A model generated the notes under the pieces. The model saw nothing but the letters and a program-made list of their open reading frames with translations, did no database searches and was not told where the DNA came from. A stretch of DNA of 5,763 nucleotides from Fidelibacterota bacterium (GTDB lineage: Bacteria; Fidelibacterota; Fidelibacteria; Fidelibacterales; DSDE01), in assembly GCA_011049095.1 (NCBI GenBank), contig DSDE01000254.1, positions 1-5,763 on the forward strand. The letters are read 5' to 3'. The first letter of the stretch is position 1, and each line of letters opens with the position of its first letter. The position numbers were made by a program, and so were the translations under genes. Of this stretch, positions 1-5,763 are shown in pieces.

Positions 1-10
1 AGGAGTATTT

Positions 11-1006
11 ATGAAAATCTGCGTGCTGTTAGGCGGCGCTTCTACAGAAAGAAATGTAAGCATTCACAGCGGCTTTGCTGTTGGCAGAGAGCTGGCAAAA
101 GCGGGCCATCAGGTGTTTTATCTAGACCCAGCCACACCCCTGACCCAAATGGCTGATTTTCTCGATAGCTTAAGAAACGTAGCCGTCAATGAAGAAAATT
201 TTCGCGAACTGACGCAGCTTAGCGACCACTATTTTTTAAAGCAGCTCAATTGGATTAAAAAAGAAAACTTTGATATTGTCTTTAATGGCCTGCACGGCGG
301 AAATGGCGAAAACGGTCGAATTGTAGCCGTGCTGGAGATGGCCAAAATCCACTTCACCGGCTCTGGCTATTTTGCTTCAGCAATTGCTATGGACAAGTTC
401 CGCAGCAAGTTGCTAATGGCGCAAAATGGCGTTAGAACAGCCAGATCTCAGCTTATTCGCCAATTTTATGAGAAAATCAATATTCCCGCTCCCCTGGTCA
501 TAAAGCCCAACCGCGCCGGAAGTTCCGTGGGGCTTCACATCGTGAAAGAAGAATGCGATTTGAATCCGTTGCTGAAAGATGCCCTTTCTTATGATAAGGA
601 AATTTTGGTGGAGGCTTACATCGCGGGAAGAGAGCTCACGGTGCCAGTCATCGCTGGCAATGCCTACCCTGTCTTAGAAATCAAACCCAAAAGTGGCGTC
701 TATGATTACGCATCAAAATATGGCAGCAATATGTCAGAATATATCGTACCGGCGGAGATTCCCGAAAAAATGAAATCGCACCTGCAGGAGCAAGCGCTGC
801 GGGTGGTGGAAGCCTTGGGCCTGCAAAACTACTGCCGTATTGATTTTCGGGTGAATGAAGCAGGAGAAAGTTACTGCCTGGAAGCCAATACACTGCCCGG
901 AATGACCGCCACCAGCCTGACACCAAAATCGGCACAGGCTGCCGGTTTGAGCTTTATACAGCTCTTGGAACATATTATTGCCGATGCTTTAACGATTCAA
1001 AGATAG
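11..1006 (+). CDS. ddl: D-alanine--D-alanine ligase (ATP-grasp)
   Basis: Cytoplasmic enzyme that joins two D-alanines with ATP to make the dipeptide used by MurF in peptidoglycan precursor synthesis. The 331-residue product has the family landmarks in order: the N-terminal GGASTER loop (residues 8-14, with E13 matching E15 of E. coli DdlB), LHGGNGENG (94-102), TGSG (116-119), MDKFRSK (127-133), the ATP-grasp IKPNRAGSSVG segment (164-174), YDYASKY on the omega loop (231-237, Y237 matching the D-Ala-specific Tyr216), and the Mg-binding RID (276-278) and EANTLPGMT (291-299). The tyrosine argues for a D-Ala-D-Ala rather than a VanA-type D-lactate ligase. The start is set by AGGAG at 1-5 with a 5-nt spacer. 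About 34 extra residues lie between the N-terminal fold and the LHG motif compared with DdlB, and the usual EREVS and GEDG motifs read ERNVS and GENG. The stop codon overlaps the cysS ribosome site, so the two genes are probably cotranscribed. Anything upstream is outside the window. Confidence 0.95.
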   Translation: MKICVLLGGASTERNVSIHSGFAVGRELAKAGHQVFYLDPATPLTQMADFLDSLRNVAVNEENFRELTQLSDHYFLKQLNWIKKENFDIVFNGLHGGNGENGRIVAVLEMAKIHFTGSGYFASAIAMDKFRSKLLMAQNGVRTARSQLIRQFYEKINIPAPLVIKPNRAGSSVGLHIVKEECDLNPLLKDALSYDKEILVEAYIAGRELTVPVIAGNAYPVLEIKPKSGVYDYASKYGSNMSEYIVPAEIPEKMKSHLQEQALRVVEALGLQNYCRIDFRVNEAGESYCLEANTLPGMTATSLTPKSAQAAGLSFIQLLEHIIADALTIQR

Positions 1007-1014
1007 GGAGAATT

Positions 1015-2424
1015 ATGGCTTTACATTTTTATAACACGATGAGCCGCCGCAAAGAGCCTTTTGAAAGTCTCGAATCACAGCACGTGCGAATGTACACCTG
1101 TGGGCCAACCGTATATAATTTTGCCCATATCGGCAATTTTCGCGCTTATATTTTTGAAGACCAAGTGCGGCGGTACCTGAAATTTAAAGGCTACAAAGTG
1201 ACACAGGTAATGAACCTTACGGATGTGGATGATAAGATTATCCGTAAATGCTGGGAGACCGGCACACCCCTGAGCACTTATACTGAAACTTACAAAAATG
1301 CCTTTTTTCAAGATATTGCCACCCTTAATATTGAAAAGGCCGAGTATTATCCTGAAGCCACCGCTCACATTCCCGAAATGATTGCGCTGATTGAGACGCT
1401 TCTCGAGAAAGGTCTGGCTTACTACACCGATGATGGCAATATCTTCTTTAGAATCAGTAGCTTTAAGCCCTACGGGAAACTGCAGCATATCGATAAAAAC
1501 CAGCTGCGGAAAGGCCGGCGCATTGAATCTGATGAGTACAGCAAAGAATCGCCGCAAGATTTTGCCCTCTGGAAAGCCTGGAAACCAGAAGATGGTGATG
1601 TCTTTTGGGAAAGCGCCTTAGGGAAGGGCCGCCCCGGCTGGCACATAGAGTGCTCAGCTATGTCTATGAAGTATCTCGGAAAAAGTTTTGATATTCACAC
1701 CGGTGGCGTGGATAATATTTTCCCCCATCATGAAAATGAAATCGCCCAGAGTGAAGGCGCCACGGGAGAGCCATTCGCAAGGTACTGGCTGCATTGCGAG
1801 CATCTCTTATTTGGTGATGAAAAAATGTCCAAATCCCTGGGCAATATTATATATATCAAAGACCTGATAGAAAAAGGCTACAGCCCTCGGGCTATCCGCT
1901 TTATGCTGCTTTCTACACATTACCGCCAAAAACTCCTTTTCACCGAAGAGCTTCTGCTGAATAATGTGAAAAGTCTGGAGCGTATTGATGACTTTCTATT
2001 TGAATTGGAGCAAATTCATCTGGAAGCTGGCCATTCTCAAGTGATTGCCAAAGCTTCTGAAACAATGCTCAAAAGCTTTGAAGAGGCTATGGATGATGAC
2101 CTCAATATTTCCAGAGCTTTGGGAACGCTTTTCGAATTTATTCGTGAAGTCTATAAAATCCGCATAAAGCAAGCGCTCACCAATGGTGACGCCAGGCTCA
2201 TTCGGCAGGCATTACAGAAAGTGGACCAGGTGCTTGGTGTGATTTTCTGGAAAGAGATGAAAGAGAAGATTAACGAAACAGAGATTCATAAAGCCATTGA
2301 ACGCCGCTATCAGGCCCGCCAGCAAAAAAACTGGAAGCTGGCAGATGAAATCCGCGATGAGCTTAAAGCAAAAGGGATTGAACTCATTGACCGCAAAGAG
2401 GGCACATCGTGGCGTGTGATATAG
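1015..2424 (+). CDS. cysS: Cysteinyl-tRNA synthetase (class I)
   Basis: Charges tRNA-Cys with cysteine in the cytoplasm. The 469-residue length is normal for bacterial CysRS. Visible landmarks are YTCGPTVY (residues 27-34), the HIGH-like AHIGNFRAY (37-45), NLTDVDDK (67-74), GWHIECSAM (208-216), GGVDNIFPHHENE (230-242) and KMSKS (270-274). The four zinc ligands that discriminate cysteine are all present: C29, C213, H238 and E242 (matching C28, C209, H234 and E238 of E. coli). The C-terminal part holds the helical DALR-like domain and a basic anticodon-binding tail ending in a tryptophan-containing TSWRVI. The start is supported by AGGGAG at 1005-1010 with a short 4-nt spacer; this site overlaps the ddl stop codon, implying translational coupling. 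There is no sign of truncation or frameshift. No gene follows closely; a 143-bp gap separates it from trpS. Confidence 0.97.
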   Translation: MALHFYNTMSRRKEPFESLESQHVRMYTCGPTVYNFAHIGNFRAYIFEDQVRRYLKFKGYKVTQVMNLTDVDDKIIRKCWETGTPLSTYTETYKNAFFQDIATLNIEKAEYYPEATAHIPEMIALIETLLEKGLAYYTDDGNIFFRISSFKPYGKLQHIDKNQLRKGRRIESDEYSKESPQDFALWKAWKPEDGDVFWESALGKGRPGWHIECSAMSMKYLGKSFDIHTGGVDNIFPHHENEIAQSEGATGEPFARYWLHCEHLLFGDEKMSKSLGNIIYIKDLIEKGYSPRAIRFMLLSTHYRQKLLFTEELLLNNVKSLERIDDFLFELEQIHLEAGHSQVIAKASETMLKSFEEAMDDDLNISRALGTLFEFIREVYKIRIKQALTNGDARLIRQALQKVDQVLGVIFWKEMKEKINETEIHKAIERRYQARQQKNWKLADEIRDELKAKGIELIDRKEGTSWRVI

Positions 2425-2567
2425 AATGAAATTTTACTTTTCTTCTGATATTGATAAACAACTATGAAATATGAGTATGCTATTGTATCAGGAATGACAA
2501 TTGCTAAAGTTCAATATAAGACCAGGCAGCTAACCCGCCGCACCTGAATAAAAGGAGACAATAAAAT
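2425..2567 (+). promoter_or_regulatory. cysS-trpS intergenic region, probable promoter and leader of trpS-scpAB-rluB
   Basis: This is the only gap of any size between genes, and it is more AT-rich than its flanks, especially over 2425-2520. Weak sigma70-like pairs can be picked out: TTGATA (2451-2456) with TATGCT (2476-2481) at 19 bp, or ATGACA (2494-2499) with TATAAG (2515-2520) at 15 bp. Neither has ideal spacing. A clear ribosome site AAGGAG (2552-2557) stands 10 nt before the trpS start. No GC-rich hairpin followed by a T-run is seen after cysS, so an intrinsic terminator is not evident and readthrough from ddl-cysS is possible. No T-box specifier/antiterminator motif and no tryptophan-rich leader peptide is visible. 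That this is a promoter is an inference from position and base composition. Confidence 0.3.
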
Positions 2568-3569
2568 ATGACACCTAAAGTATCTCTCACCGGAATCAAA
2601 CCCAGCGGCACGCCTCACATCGGCAACTATTTCGGCGCCATCAAACCGGCGCTGCAACTGGTGAAAGATTATGAAGCCCGCTATTTTATCGCTGATTATC
2701 ATGCACTAAATACCATCCGTGATGCAGAAACCCTTCGCAATTATACCTATGATTTGGCGGCAGTCTGGCTTGCCTGTGGGTTGAACCCGGAAAAAGTTCT
2801 TTTTTACCGCCAGTCCGATGTGCCTGAAACATTTGAGCTTACAACGATTCTGATGGCTTTCACAAGCAAAGGCTTGATGAATCGGGCTCATGCCTATAAA
2901 GCTATGGTTCAGGAAAACCTCGAAAAGGGCAATGATCCTGATGAAGGGGTCAATATGGGGCTTTTTACTTATCCGGTGCTCATGGCTGCTGATATTTTGC
3001 TATTTGACACCAATGTCGTACCCGTGGGAAAAGACCAAAAGCAGCACGTCGAGATGACCGCCGATATTGCTAAAGCGGTGAATTATACCTATCAGCAGGA
3101 TTTACTGGTTATTCCTGAGCCCCTCATCAGCGAAGGCACCCAGACCATCGTGGGAATGGACGGCCGCAAAATGAGCAAAAGCTACAATAATGTGATTCCA
3201 CTTTTTCTGCCGTCTAAAAATTTTCGCAAAACCATTATGAAGATTGTTACCAATTCCCAAAGCATCGAAGAGCCTAAAGACCCTGAGAATTGCTCTGTTT
3301 TTGCCCTCTATAAACTTTTTGCCACAGCAGAGGAACAGACCGCAATGGCTGAACGCTATCGCGCTGGCGGAATGGGCTGGGGTGAAGCCAAACAGGCGCT
3401 TTTTGAGCTTATGGAGCGGGAAATTGCCCCCCTTCGCGAAAAATACGATGACCTTATCAACGACAGAGCTTATCTGGACAATGTACTGAAAGAAGGTGCA
3501 GAAAAAGCCCGCATCATTGCCACTGCAACTATAGGACGACTCAGAAAAGCCACGGGTATTGCCCGCTAA
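2568..3569 (+). CDS. trpS: Tryptophanyl-tRNA synthetase (class I)
   Basis: Charges tRNA-Trp with tryptophan in the cytoplasm. The 333-residue product has the compact TrpRS layout: the N-terminal SLTGIKPSGTPHIGNYFG segment (residues 6-23) with the HIGH-like PHIGN (16-20), IADYHALN (41-48) at the Trp/ATP pocket, FTSKGLMNRAHAYK (98-111), the conserved TYPVLMAADILLFD (134-147), VPVGKDQKQHVEM (151-163) and the KMSKS loop (201-205). The GIKPSGTPHIGNY form differs from the shorter GxRPTGxLHLGHY type of many Firmicutes and Geobacter, so it belongs to the other bacterial TrpRS subgroup; this is from family memory. The start is preceded by AAGGAG (2552-2557). The stop codon TAA shares its last base with the scpA start (TAATG), so it heads a tightly coupled trpS-scpA-scpB-rluB unit. 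Confidence 0.96.
   Translation: MTPKVSLTGIKPSGTPHIGNYFGAIKPALQLVKDYEARYFIADYHALNTIRDAETLRNYTYDLAAVWLACGLNPEKVLFYRQSDVPETFELTTILMAFTSKGLMNRAHAYKAMVQENLEKGNDPDEGVNMGLFTYPVLMAADILLFDTNVVPVGKDQKQHVEMTADIAKAVNYTYQQDLLVIPEPLISEGTQTIVGMDGRKMSKSYNNVIPLFLPSKNFRKTIMKIVTNSQSIEEPKDPENCSVFALYKLFATAEEQTAMAERYRAGGMGWGEAKQALFELMEREIAPLREKYDDLINDRAYLDNVLKEGAEKARIIATATIGRLRKATGIAR
3553..3565 (+). other. Small GC hairpin at the trpS/scpA junction
   Basis: CGGG (3553-3556) can pair with CCCG (3562-3565) across the 5-nt loop TATTG, ending three bases before the scpA start codon. No Shine-Dalgarno sequence precedes scpA, so translation there probably depends on ribosomes finishing trpS, which would also melt this stem. 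A 4-bp stem inside coding sequence may be chance; the regulatory reading is inference. Confidence 0.25.
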
Positions 3570-4291
3570 TGGATTACAAAGTCCACCTCAATGTTTTTGA
3601 AGGTCCTCTCGACCTGCTGCTCTATTTTATCAAGCGAGACGAAATTAATATTTATGATATTCCCATTGCCAGAATCACCCAGGAATTTCTCGAATATTTA
3701 GAAGTTATCCAGACGCTGAATCTCCGCAGTGCCGGTGAATTTATCGAAATGGCTAGCACACTCATGCAAATTAAAGCACAGATGCTCATCCCCAGACTTG
3801 CAGATGCGATTGCAAATCAGACCATTGAAGATCCACGGACTGCTTTGGTGGAGCGTCTCCTAGAGTATAAGAAGTTTAAAGAGCTGAGTTATGACTTGGC
3901 TGTGCTTGAAGAACAGCAGCTTCCATATTTTCCCCGAAAGGTCAATAGCGAATACCTTGGTCAGGCTATTCCACTGAATGACGTTTTACAGAATGTCACC
4001 TTAATACATATTCTTGCCGCATTTAAGAGGGTTTTAGAACGAATTCCAGAAACGCCATCTTTTCACCAGGTCAATGAGATTAGCGCCACCATCGCCACGC
4101 AAACGGACTTTGTTTACCGCCATTTCATTAAATGCACAAAAGTCAGCTTTTCTCGACTGGCCGAATCAATCAAAGAGCGGATTGTGCTGGTGGTTACTTT
4201 TCTGGCTATTCTGGATATGGTTCGAAGAGGGCAGGTCAAAATCAGGCAGAGTGACTTGTTTGAAGATTTTATCATCGAGAAAGTGGAATAG
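3569..4291 (+). CDS. scpA: Segregation and condensation protein A (kleisin subunit of SMC-ScpAB)
   Basis: ScpA is the kleisin that bridges the head of one SMC subunit and the neck of the other in the bacterial condensin, acting on the nucleoid in chromosome compaction and segregation. The 240-residue product starts with the hallmark VFEGPLDLLLYFIKRDEINIYDIPI (residues 9-33), followed by AGEFIEMASTLMQIKAQMLIPR (55-76), the SMC-neck-binding N-terminal helical domain. A variable middle (about 78-165) contains the ScpB-interacting stretch, and the C-terminal winged helix is seen in ERIVLVVTFLAILDMVRRGQVKIRQ (203-227). Length and both ends look complete. The start ATG overlaps the trpS stop by one base and lacks its own ribosome site, so it is likely translated by coupling. 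The reading 'FIKRDEINIYDIPIA' resembles ScpA of FCB-group bacteria. scpB follows after 10 bp. Confidence 0.95.
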   Translation: MDYKVHLNVFEGPLDLLLYFIKRDEINIYDIPIARITQEFLEYLEVIQTLNLRSAGEFIEMASTLMQIKAQMLIPRLADAIANQTIEDPRTALVERLLEYKKFKELSYDLAVLEEQQLPYFPRKVNSEYLGQAIPLNDVLQNVTLIHILAAFKRVLERIPETPSFHQVNEISATIATQTDFVYRHFIKCTKVSFSRLAESIKERIVLVVTFLAILDMVRRGQVKIRQSDLFEDFIIEKVE

Positions 4292-4296
4292 GAGGG
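4290..4296 (+). promoter_or_regulatory. Ribosome-binding site that fixes the scpB start
   Basis: A perfect AGGAGG (4290-4295, plus one more G) overlaps the scpA stop codon and sits 6 nt before the ATG at 4302. The open frame runs upstream to an ATG at 4074 inside scpA, but that extension is shadow sequence. This site and the family's usual N-terminus choose 4302. Confidence 0.85.
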
Positions 4297-4301
4297 AAGC
4301 G

Positions 4302-4883
4302 ATGGAAACAGAATCTTATCACCTGGCTATCGTAGAGGCGCTCCTTATTGCTTCTGAGCTGCCGGTTACACAGGAAAGGATCGATGATACAATAGGTGAA
4401 GAATTTCGCATCAATCTCCCGGAGCTGGTGGAGAAATTAAACCAAATTTACACAGAAAGCCGCCGCAGTTTTTTTATTATGGAAGTGGCTGGTGGCTATC
4501 AAATCGTCACCCGAAAAAGCTATGAAGAGCTGGTGCGGCGCTATCTGAATCGCAGCGGCAGGATGCGCCTCTCCAATGCCGCTCTCGAAGCACTGGCGAT
4601 TATTGCCTATCGTCAACCCATTGCAAGACCTGATATTGATCAGATACGCGGCGTTAATAGCGATGGTGTATTAAGTACCCTCTTAGAAAAAGAATTGATC
4701 ATGGTGGCAGGTCGGGCCGATAGTCCTGGACGACCGCTCCTCTATAAAACAAGTCAGGAATTTTTACGTTATTTCGGGCTTAACAGCACAGCCGACCTGC
4801 CACGCCTTAAAGAGCTGGAAGAAATGCTGGCCCAAAAACCACAAACCATTCAGGAGGCGGAAAAAGAGAATGCGTCTGAATAA
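4302..4883 (+). CDS. scpB: Segregation and condensation protein B
   Basis: ScpB is the tandem winged-helix (KITE) partner that dimerises and wraps the middle of ScpA in the SMC condensin complex. From the ATG at 4302 the product has 193 residues, a usual size. The N-terminal winged helix starts with YHLAIVEALLIASELPVT (6-23); the second winged helix carries the family signatures ALEALAIIAYRQPI (94-107), IRGVNSDGVLSTLLEK (115-130), GRADSPGRPLLY (137-148) and FLRYFGL (154-160), followed by the DLPRLKEL ending (165-172). The last 20 or so residues form an acidic, glutamine/glutamate-rich tail. A longer version starting at 4074 would add 76 residues that overlap scpA out of frame and match nothing in the family, so it is rejected. 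The 3' end overlaps rluB by 14 bases, consistent with one transcript. Confidence 0.95.
   Translation: METESYHLAIVEALLIASELPVTQERIDDTIGEEFRINLPELVEKLNQIYTESRRSFFIMEVAGGYQIVTRKSYEELVRRYLNRSGRMRLSNAALEALAIIAYRQPIARPDIDQIRGVNSDGVLSTLLEKELIMVAGRADSPGRPLLYKTSQEFLRYFGLNSTADLPRLKELEEMLAQKPQTIQEAEKENASE
4852..4857 (+). promoter_or_regulatory. Ribosome-binding site of rluB inside the scpB 3' end
   Basis: A perfect AGGAGG lies within the last codons of scpB, 12 nt before the rluB ATG at 4870. The spacer is longer than optimal, but the start is fixed by the canonical MRLNKFLA N-terminus, so this is the likely site. Confidence 0.6.
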
Positions 4884-5634
4884 ATTTTTAGCTCATTGCG
4901 GCATTGCAAGCAGACGGCAGTGCGATGAGATCATTTTTGAGAAAAGAGTCACCGTCAATGAGACAATTATTGATGCGCCAGGAACGGAGATTGACCCTGA
5001 TAAAGATTTGATTACCGTTGACGGCGATCGGGTAAGGCTTATAAAGCAGTTTACTTATATCAAACTGCAGAAACCCCAGGGTTATATTAGCACGAAAAAA
5101 GACCCTCACGCCGATCAGACAGTTATGGACCTTTTGCCCAAACCTTATCAACATCTGGTACCCATTGGCCGTCTCGACAAAGACACAACCGGCATTTTAC
5201 TTTTTACTGATGATGGCGATCTGGTGCATACACTCATTCATCCCCGCTATGAAGTGGAAAAACAATATCTTGTTCAACTTGCCGTGGCACCCGCAGGATT
5301 TCCAGAAGAAGAACTTCCAAAGGGCGTGACCTTAGAAGAAAAAGCCATCGCCAATGGGCAGGCTATACCCCTCAATGGAAAGCGTACCCTCTACCGCGTT
5401 ATTCTCAAAGAGGGAAAAAAGCGGGAAGTGAAAAGAATCTTTCGACACTACAATACCAAAGTACGAAAGCTGCATCGTGAACTATTTGCTGGTATTTCTG
5501 CCGATGATCTGGCGCCAGGCGACTGGAAAAAATTAACAAGCGATGAGATTAAAAAGCTAAAAGAGCAGAGTGTCGGCAAGGAGTTTACCCAAAAACGTCG
5601 CCAAGGCAGACAAAAAAAGCTCAAACAAAATTAG
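4870..5634 (+). CDS. rluB: 23S rRNA pseudouridine synthase, RluB/RsuA family
   Basis: Converts a uridine in rRNA to pseudouridine in the cytoplasm; in E. coli RluB acts at position 2605 of 23S rRNA, while RsuA acts on 16S, and the exact target here is inferred from the usual scpAB-rluB neighbourhood. The 254-residue protein begins with an S4 RNA-binding domain (MRLNKFLAHCGIASRRQCDE, 1-20, through DGDRV about 51-55), then the catalytic domain with KPQGYISTKKDPH (68-80), the active-site GRLDKDTTGILLFTDDGDL (100-118, catalytic D103), HPRYEVEKQYLV (124-135) and the C-terminal EGKKREVKRIFRH (181-193) and LHRELFAGI (201-209). The usual RQVRR of this last motif reads REVKR. A lysine/arginine-rich tail (about 225-254) probably helps RNA binding. 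The start overlaps scpB. The stop is followed after 9 bp by an insertion-sequence end, so no native terminator is visible. Confidence 0.9.
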   Translation: MRLNKFLAHCGIASRRQCDEIIFEKRVTVNETIIDAPGTEIDPDKDLITVDGDRVRLIKQFTYIKLQKPQGYISTKKDPHADQTVMDLLPKPYQHLVPIGRLDKDTTGILLFTDDGDLVHTLIHPRYEVEKQYLVQLAVAPAGFPEEELPKGVTLEEKAIANGQAIPLNGKRTLYRVILKEGKKREVKRIFRHYNTKVRKLHRELFAGISADDLAPGDWKKLTSDEIKKLKEQSVGKEFTQKRRQGRQKKLKQN

Positions 5635-5635
5635 A

Positions 5636-5643
5636 CATTTAAA
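5636..5643. repeat. Candidate 8-bp target-site duplication (left copy)
   Basis: CATTTAAA directly abuts the GGCTCTG at 5644. ISL3-family elements usually make 8-bp, AT-rich target duplications, which this fits. The matching right copy lies beyond the window, so the assignment is a prediction. Confidence 0.4.
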
Positions 5644-5763
5644 GGCTCTGTATGATTTTGAGTGGAAAACAAGATATAAAAGAACTAAAATACGGTTATG
5701 AACAACGAAAAAATATTTCAAGCAGCACTTCAACTCAGTCCACCTTGGTGTGTTACCAAGACC
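5644..5763 (+). mobile_element. Left end of an ISL3-family insertion sequence (cut by the window)
   Basis: From 5644 the sequence begins GGCTCTG, like the GGCTCTT/GGGTCTT-type terminal inverted repeats of ISL3-family elements. After about 54 bp of AT-rich leader it runs into an open frame whose start reads like an ISL3 transposase. It sits 9 bp after the rluB stop codon and is oriented the same way as the genes, so transcription from the operon could run into it. The right end, the second inverted repeat and the completeness of the element cannot be seen. The boundary at 5644 is inferred from the terminal motif and could be off by a few bases. Confidence 0.6.
5698..5763 (+). CDS. ISL3-family transposase, N-terminal fragment
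   Basis: The last 66 bases encode 22 residues with no stop: MNNEKIFQAALQLSPPWCV, then three more up to the window edge. The pattern 'F-x-x-A-L-x-L-x-x-P-W-x-V' is the typical opening of ISL3-family (DDE) transposases, which precedes their zinc-finger and helix-turn-helix DNA-binding part. Only this N-terminal piece is visible, so the DDE catalytic core cannot be checked, nor whether the gene is intact. No clear Shine-Dalgarno sequence stands before the ATG, which is common for transposases and keeps expression low. The frame is open to the window edge, so truncation is by the window rather than by mutation as far as can be seen. Confidence 0.65.
   Translation, partial: MNNEKIFQAALQLSPPWCVTKT

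Noticed and set aside
681..973. Two - strand open frames inside the 3' part of ddl
   Set aside because: Both are antisense to strongly conserved Ddl motifs and overlap each other; typical shadows.
1075..1557. 160-codon open frame on the - strand inside cysS
   Set aside because: It lies wholly within a clear cysS gene, has no recognisable family features and no ribosome site; it is a shadow frame.
2523..2546. CAGG...CCTG inverted repeat as a terminator or regulatory stem
   Set aside because: Only a 4-bp stem with a 16-nt loop and no T-run follows; expected by chance.
2425..2567. T-box or tryptophan attenuator upstream of trpS
   Set aside because: The gap is only 143 bp, with no T-box consensus, no specifier-type structure, no terminator hairpin with T-run and no Trp codons in the short frames.
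4074..4301. Upstream extension of the scpB frame adding 76 residues inside scpA
   Set aside because: The extra residues do not resemble ScpB, overlap scpA in another frame, and a perfect AGGAGG stands 6 nt before the ATG at 4302.
5651..5680. Promoter for the transposase (TATGAT at 5651, or TTGAGT at 5658 with TATAAA at 5675)
   Set aside because: The TTGAGT-TATAAA spacing is only 11 bp and TATGAT has no fitting -35 element; not supportable from this sequence.
1..5763. CRISPR arrays, tRNA or rRNA genes, phage or defence genes
   Set aside because: No regularly spaced repeats and no RNA-gene signatures were seen; the sequence is filled by six housekeeping genes and an IS end.

Overview
The window is a densely coded stretch, with every recognised gene on the + strand. 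It looks like an ordinary bacterial chromosome carrying housekeeping genes, with the edge of an insertion sequence at the far right. The protein sequences (especially ScpA with its 'FIKRDEINIYDIPIARIT' segment, and CysRS) read most like the FCB/Calditrichota-Ignavibacteria side of the bacterial tree. Strong Shine-Dalgarno sites (AGGAG, AGGAGG) precede most genes, which argues against typical Bacteroidetes. The taxon is an inference from remembered family resemblance only; a Deltaproteobacterium-like or Clostridia-like lineage remains possible.

Layout: 11-1006 D-alanine--D-alanine ligase (ddl), then after 8 bp 1015-2424 cysteinyl-tRNA synthetase (cysS). A 143-bp gap (2425-2567) is the only sizeable non-coding stretch and probably holds the promoter of the next unit. 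Then 2568-3569 tryptophanyl-tRNA synthetase (trpS), overlapping by one base 3569-4291 scpA, then 4302-4883 scpB, which overlaps by 14 bases 4870-5634 an RluB-type 23S rRNA pseudouridine synthase. From about 5644 to the window end lies the left end of an ISL3-family insertion sequence with the first 22 codons of its transposase (from 5698).

The genes form two tight translational groups: ddl-cysS (cell-wall precursor synthesis and tRNA charging) and trpS-scpA-scpB-rluB (tRNA charging, chromosome condensation and ribosome modification). ScpA and ScpB are the non-SMC subunits of the SMC-ScpAB condensin; the smc gene is not in the window. The association of scpAB with rluB, often with trpS, is a common growth-linked cluster in several phyla.

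I found no evidence of a novel system. The points worth a second look are the IS junction with a candidate 8-bp target duplication just after rluB, a divergent N-terminal region in Ddl, the trpS/scpA junction with its small hairpin, and two very short ORFs in the cysS-trpS gap.
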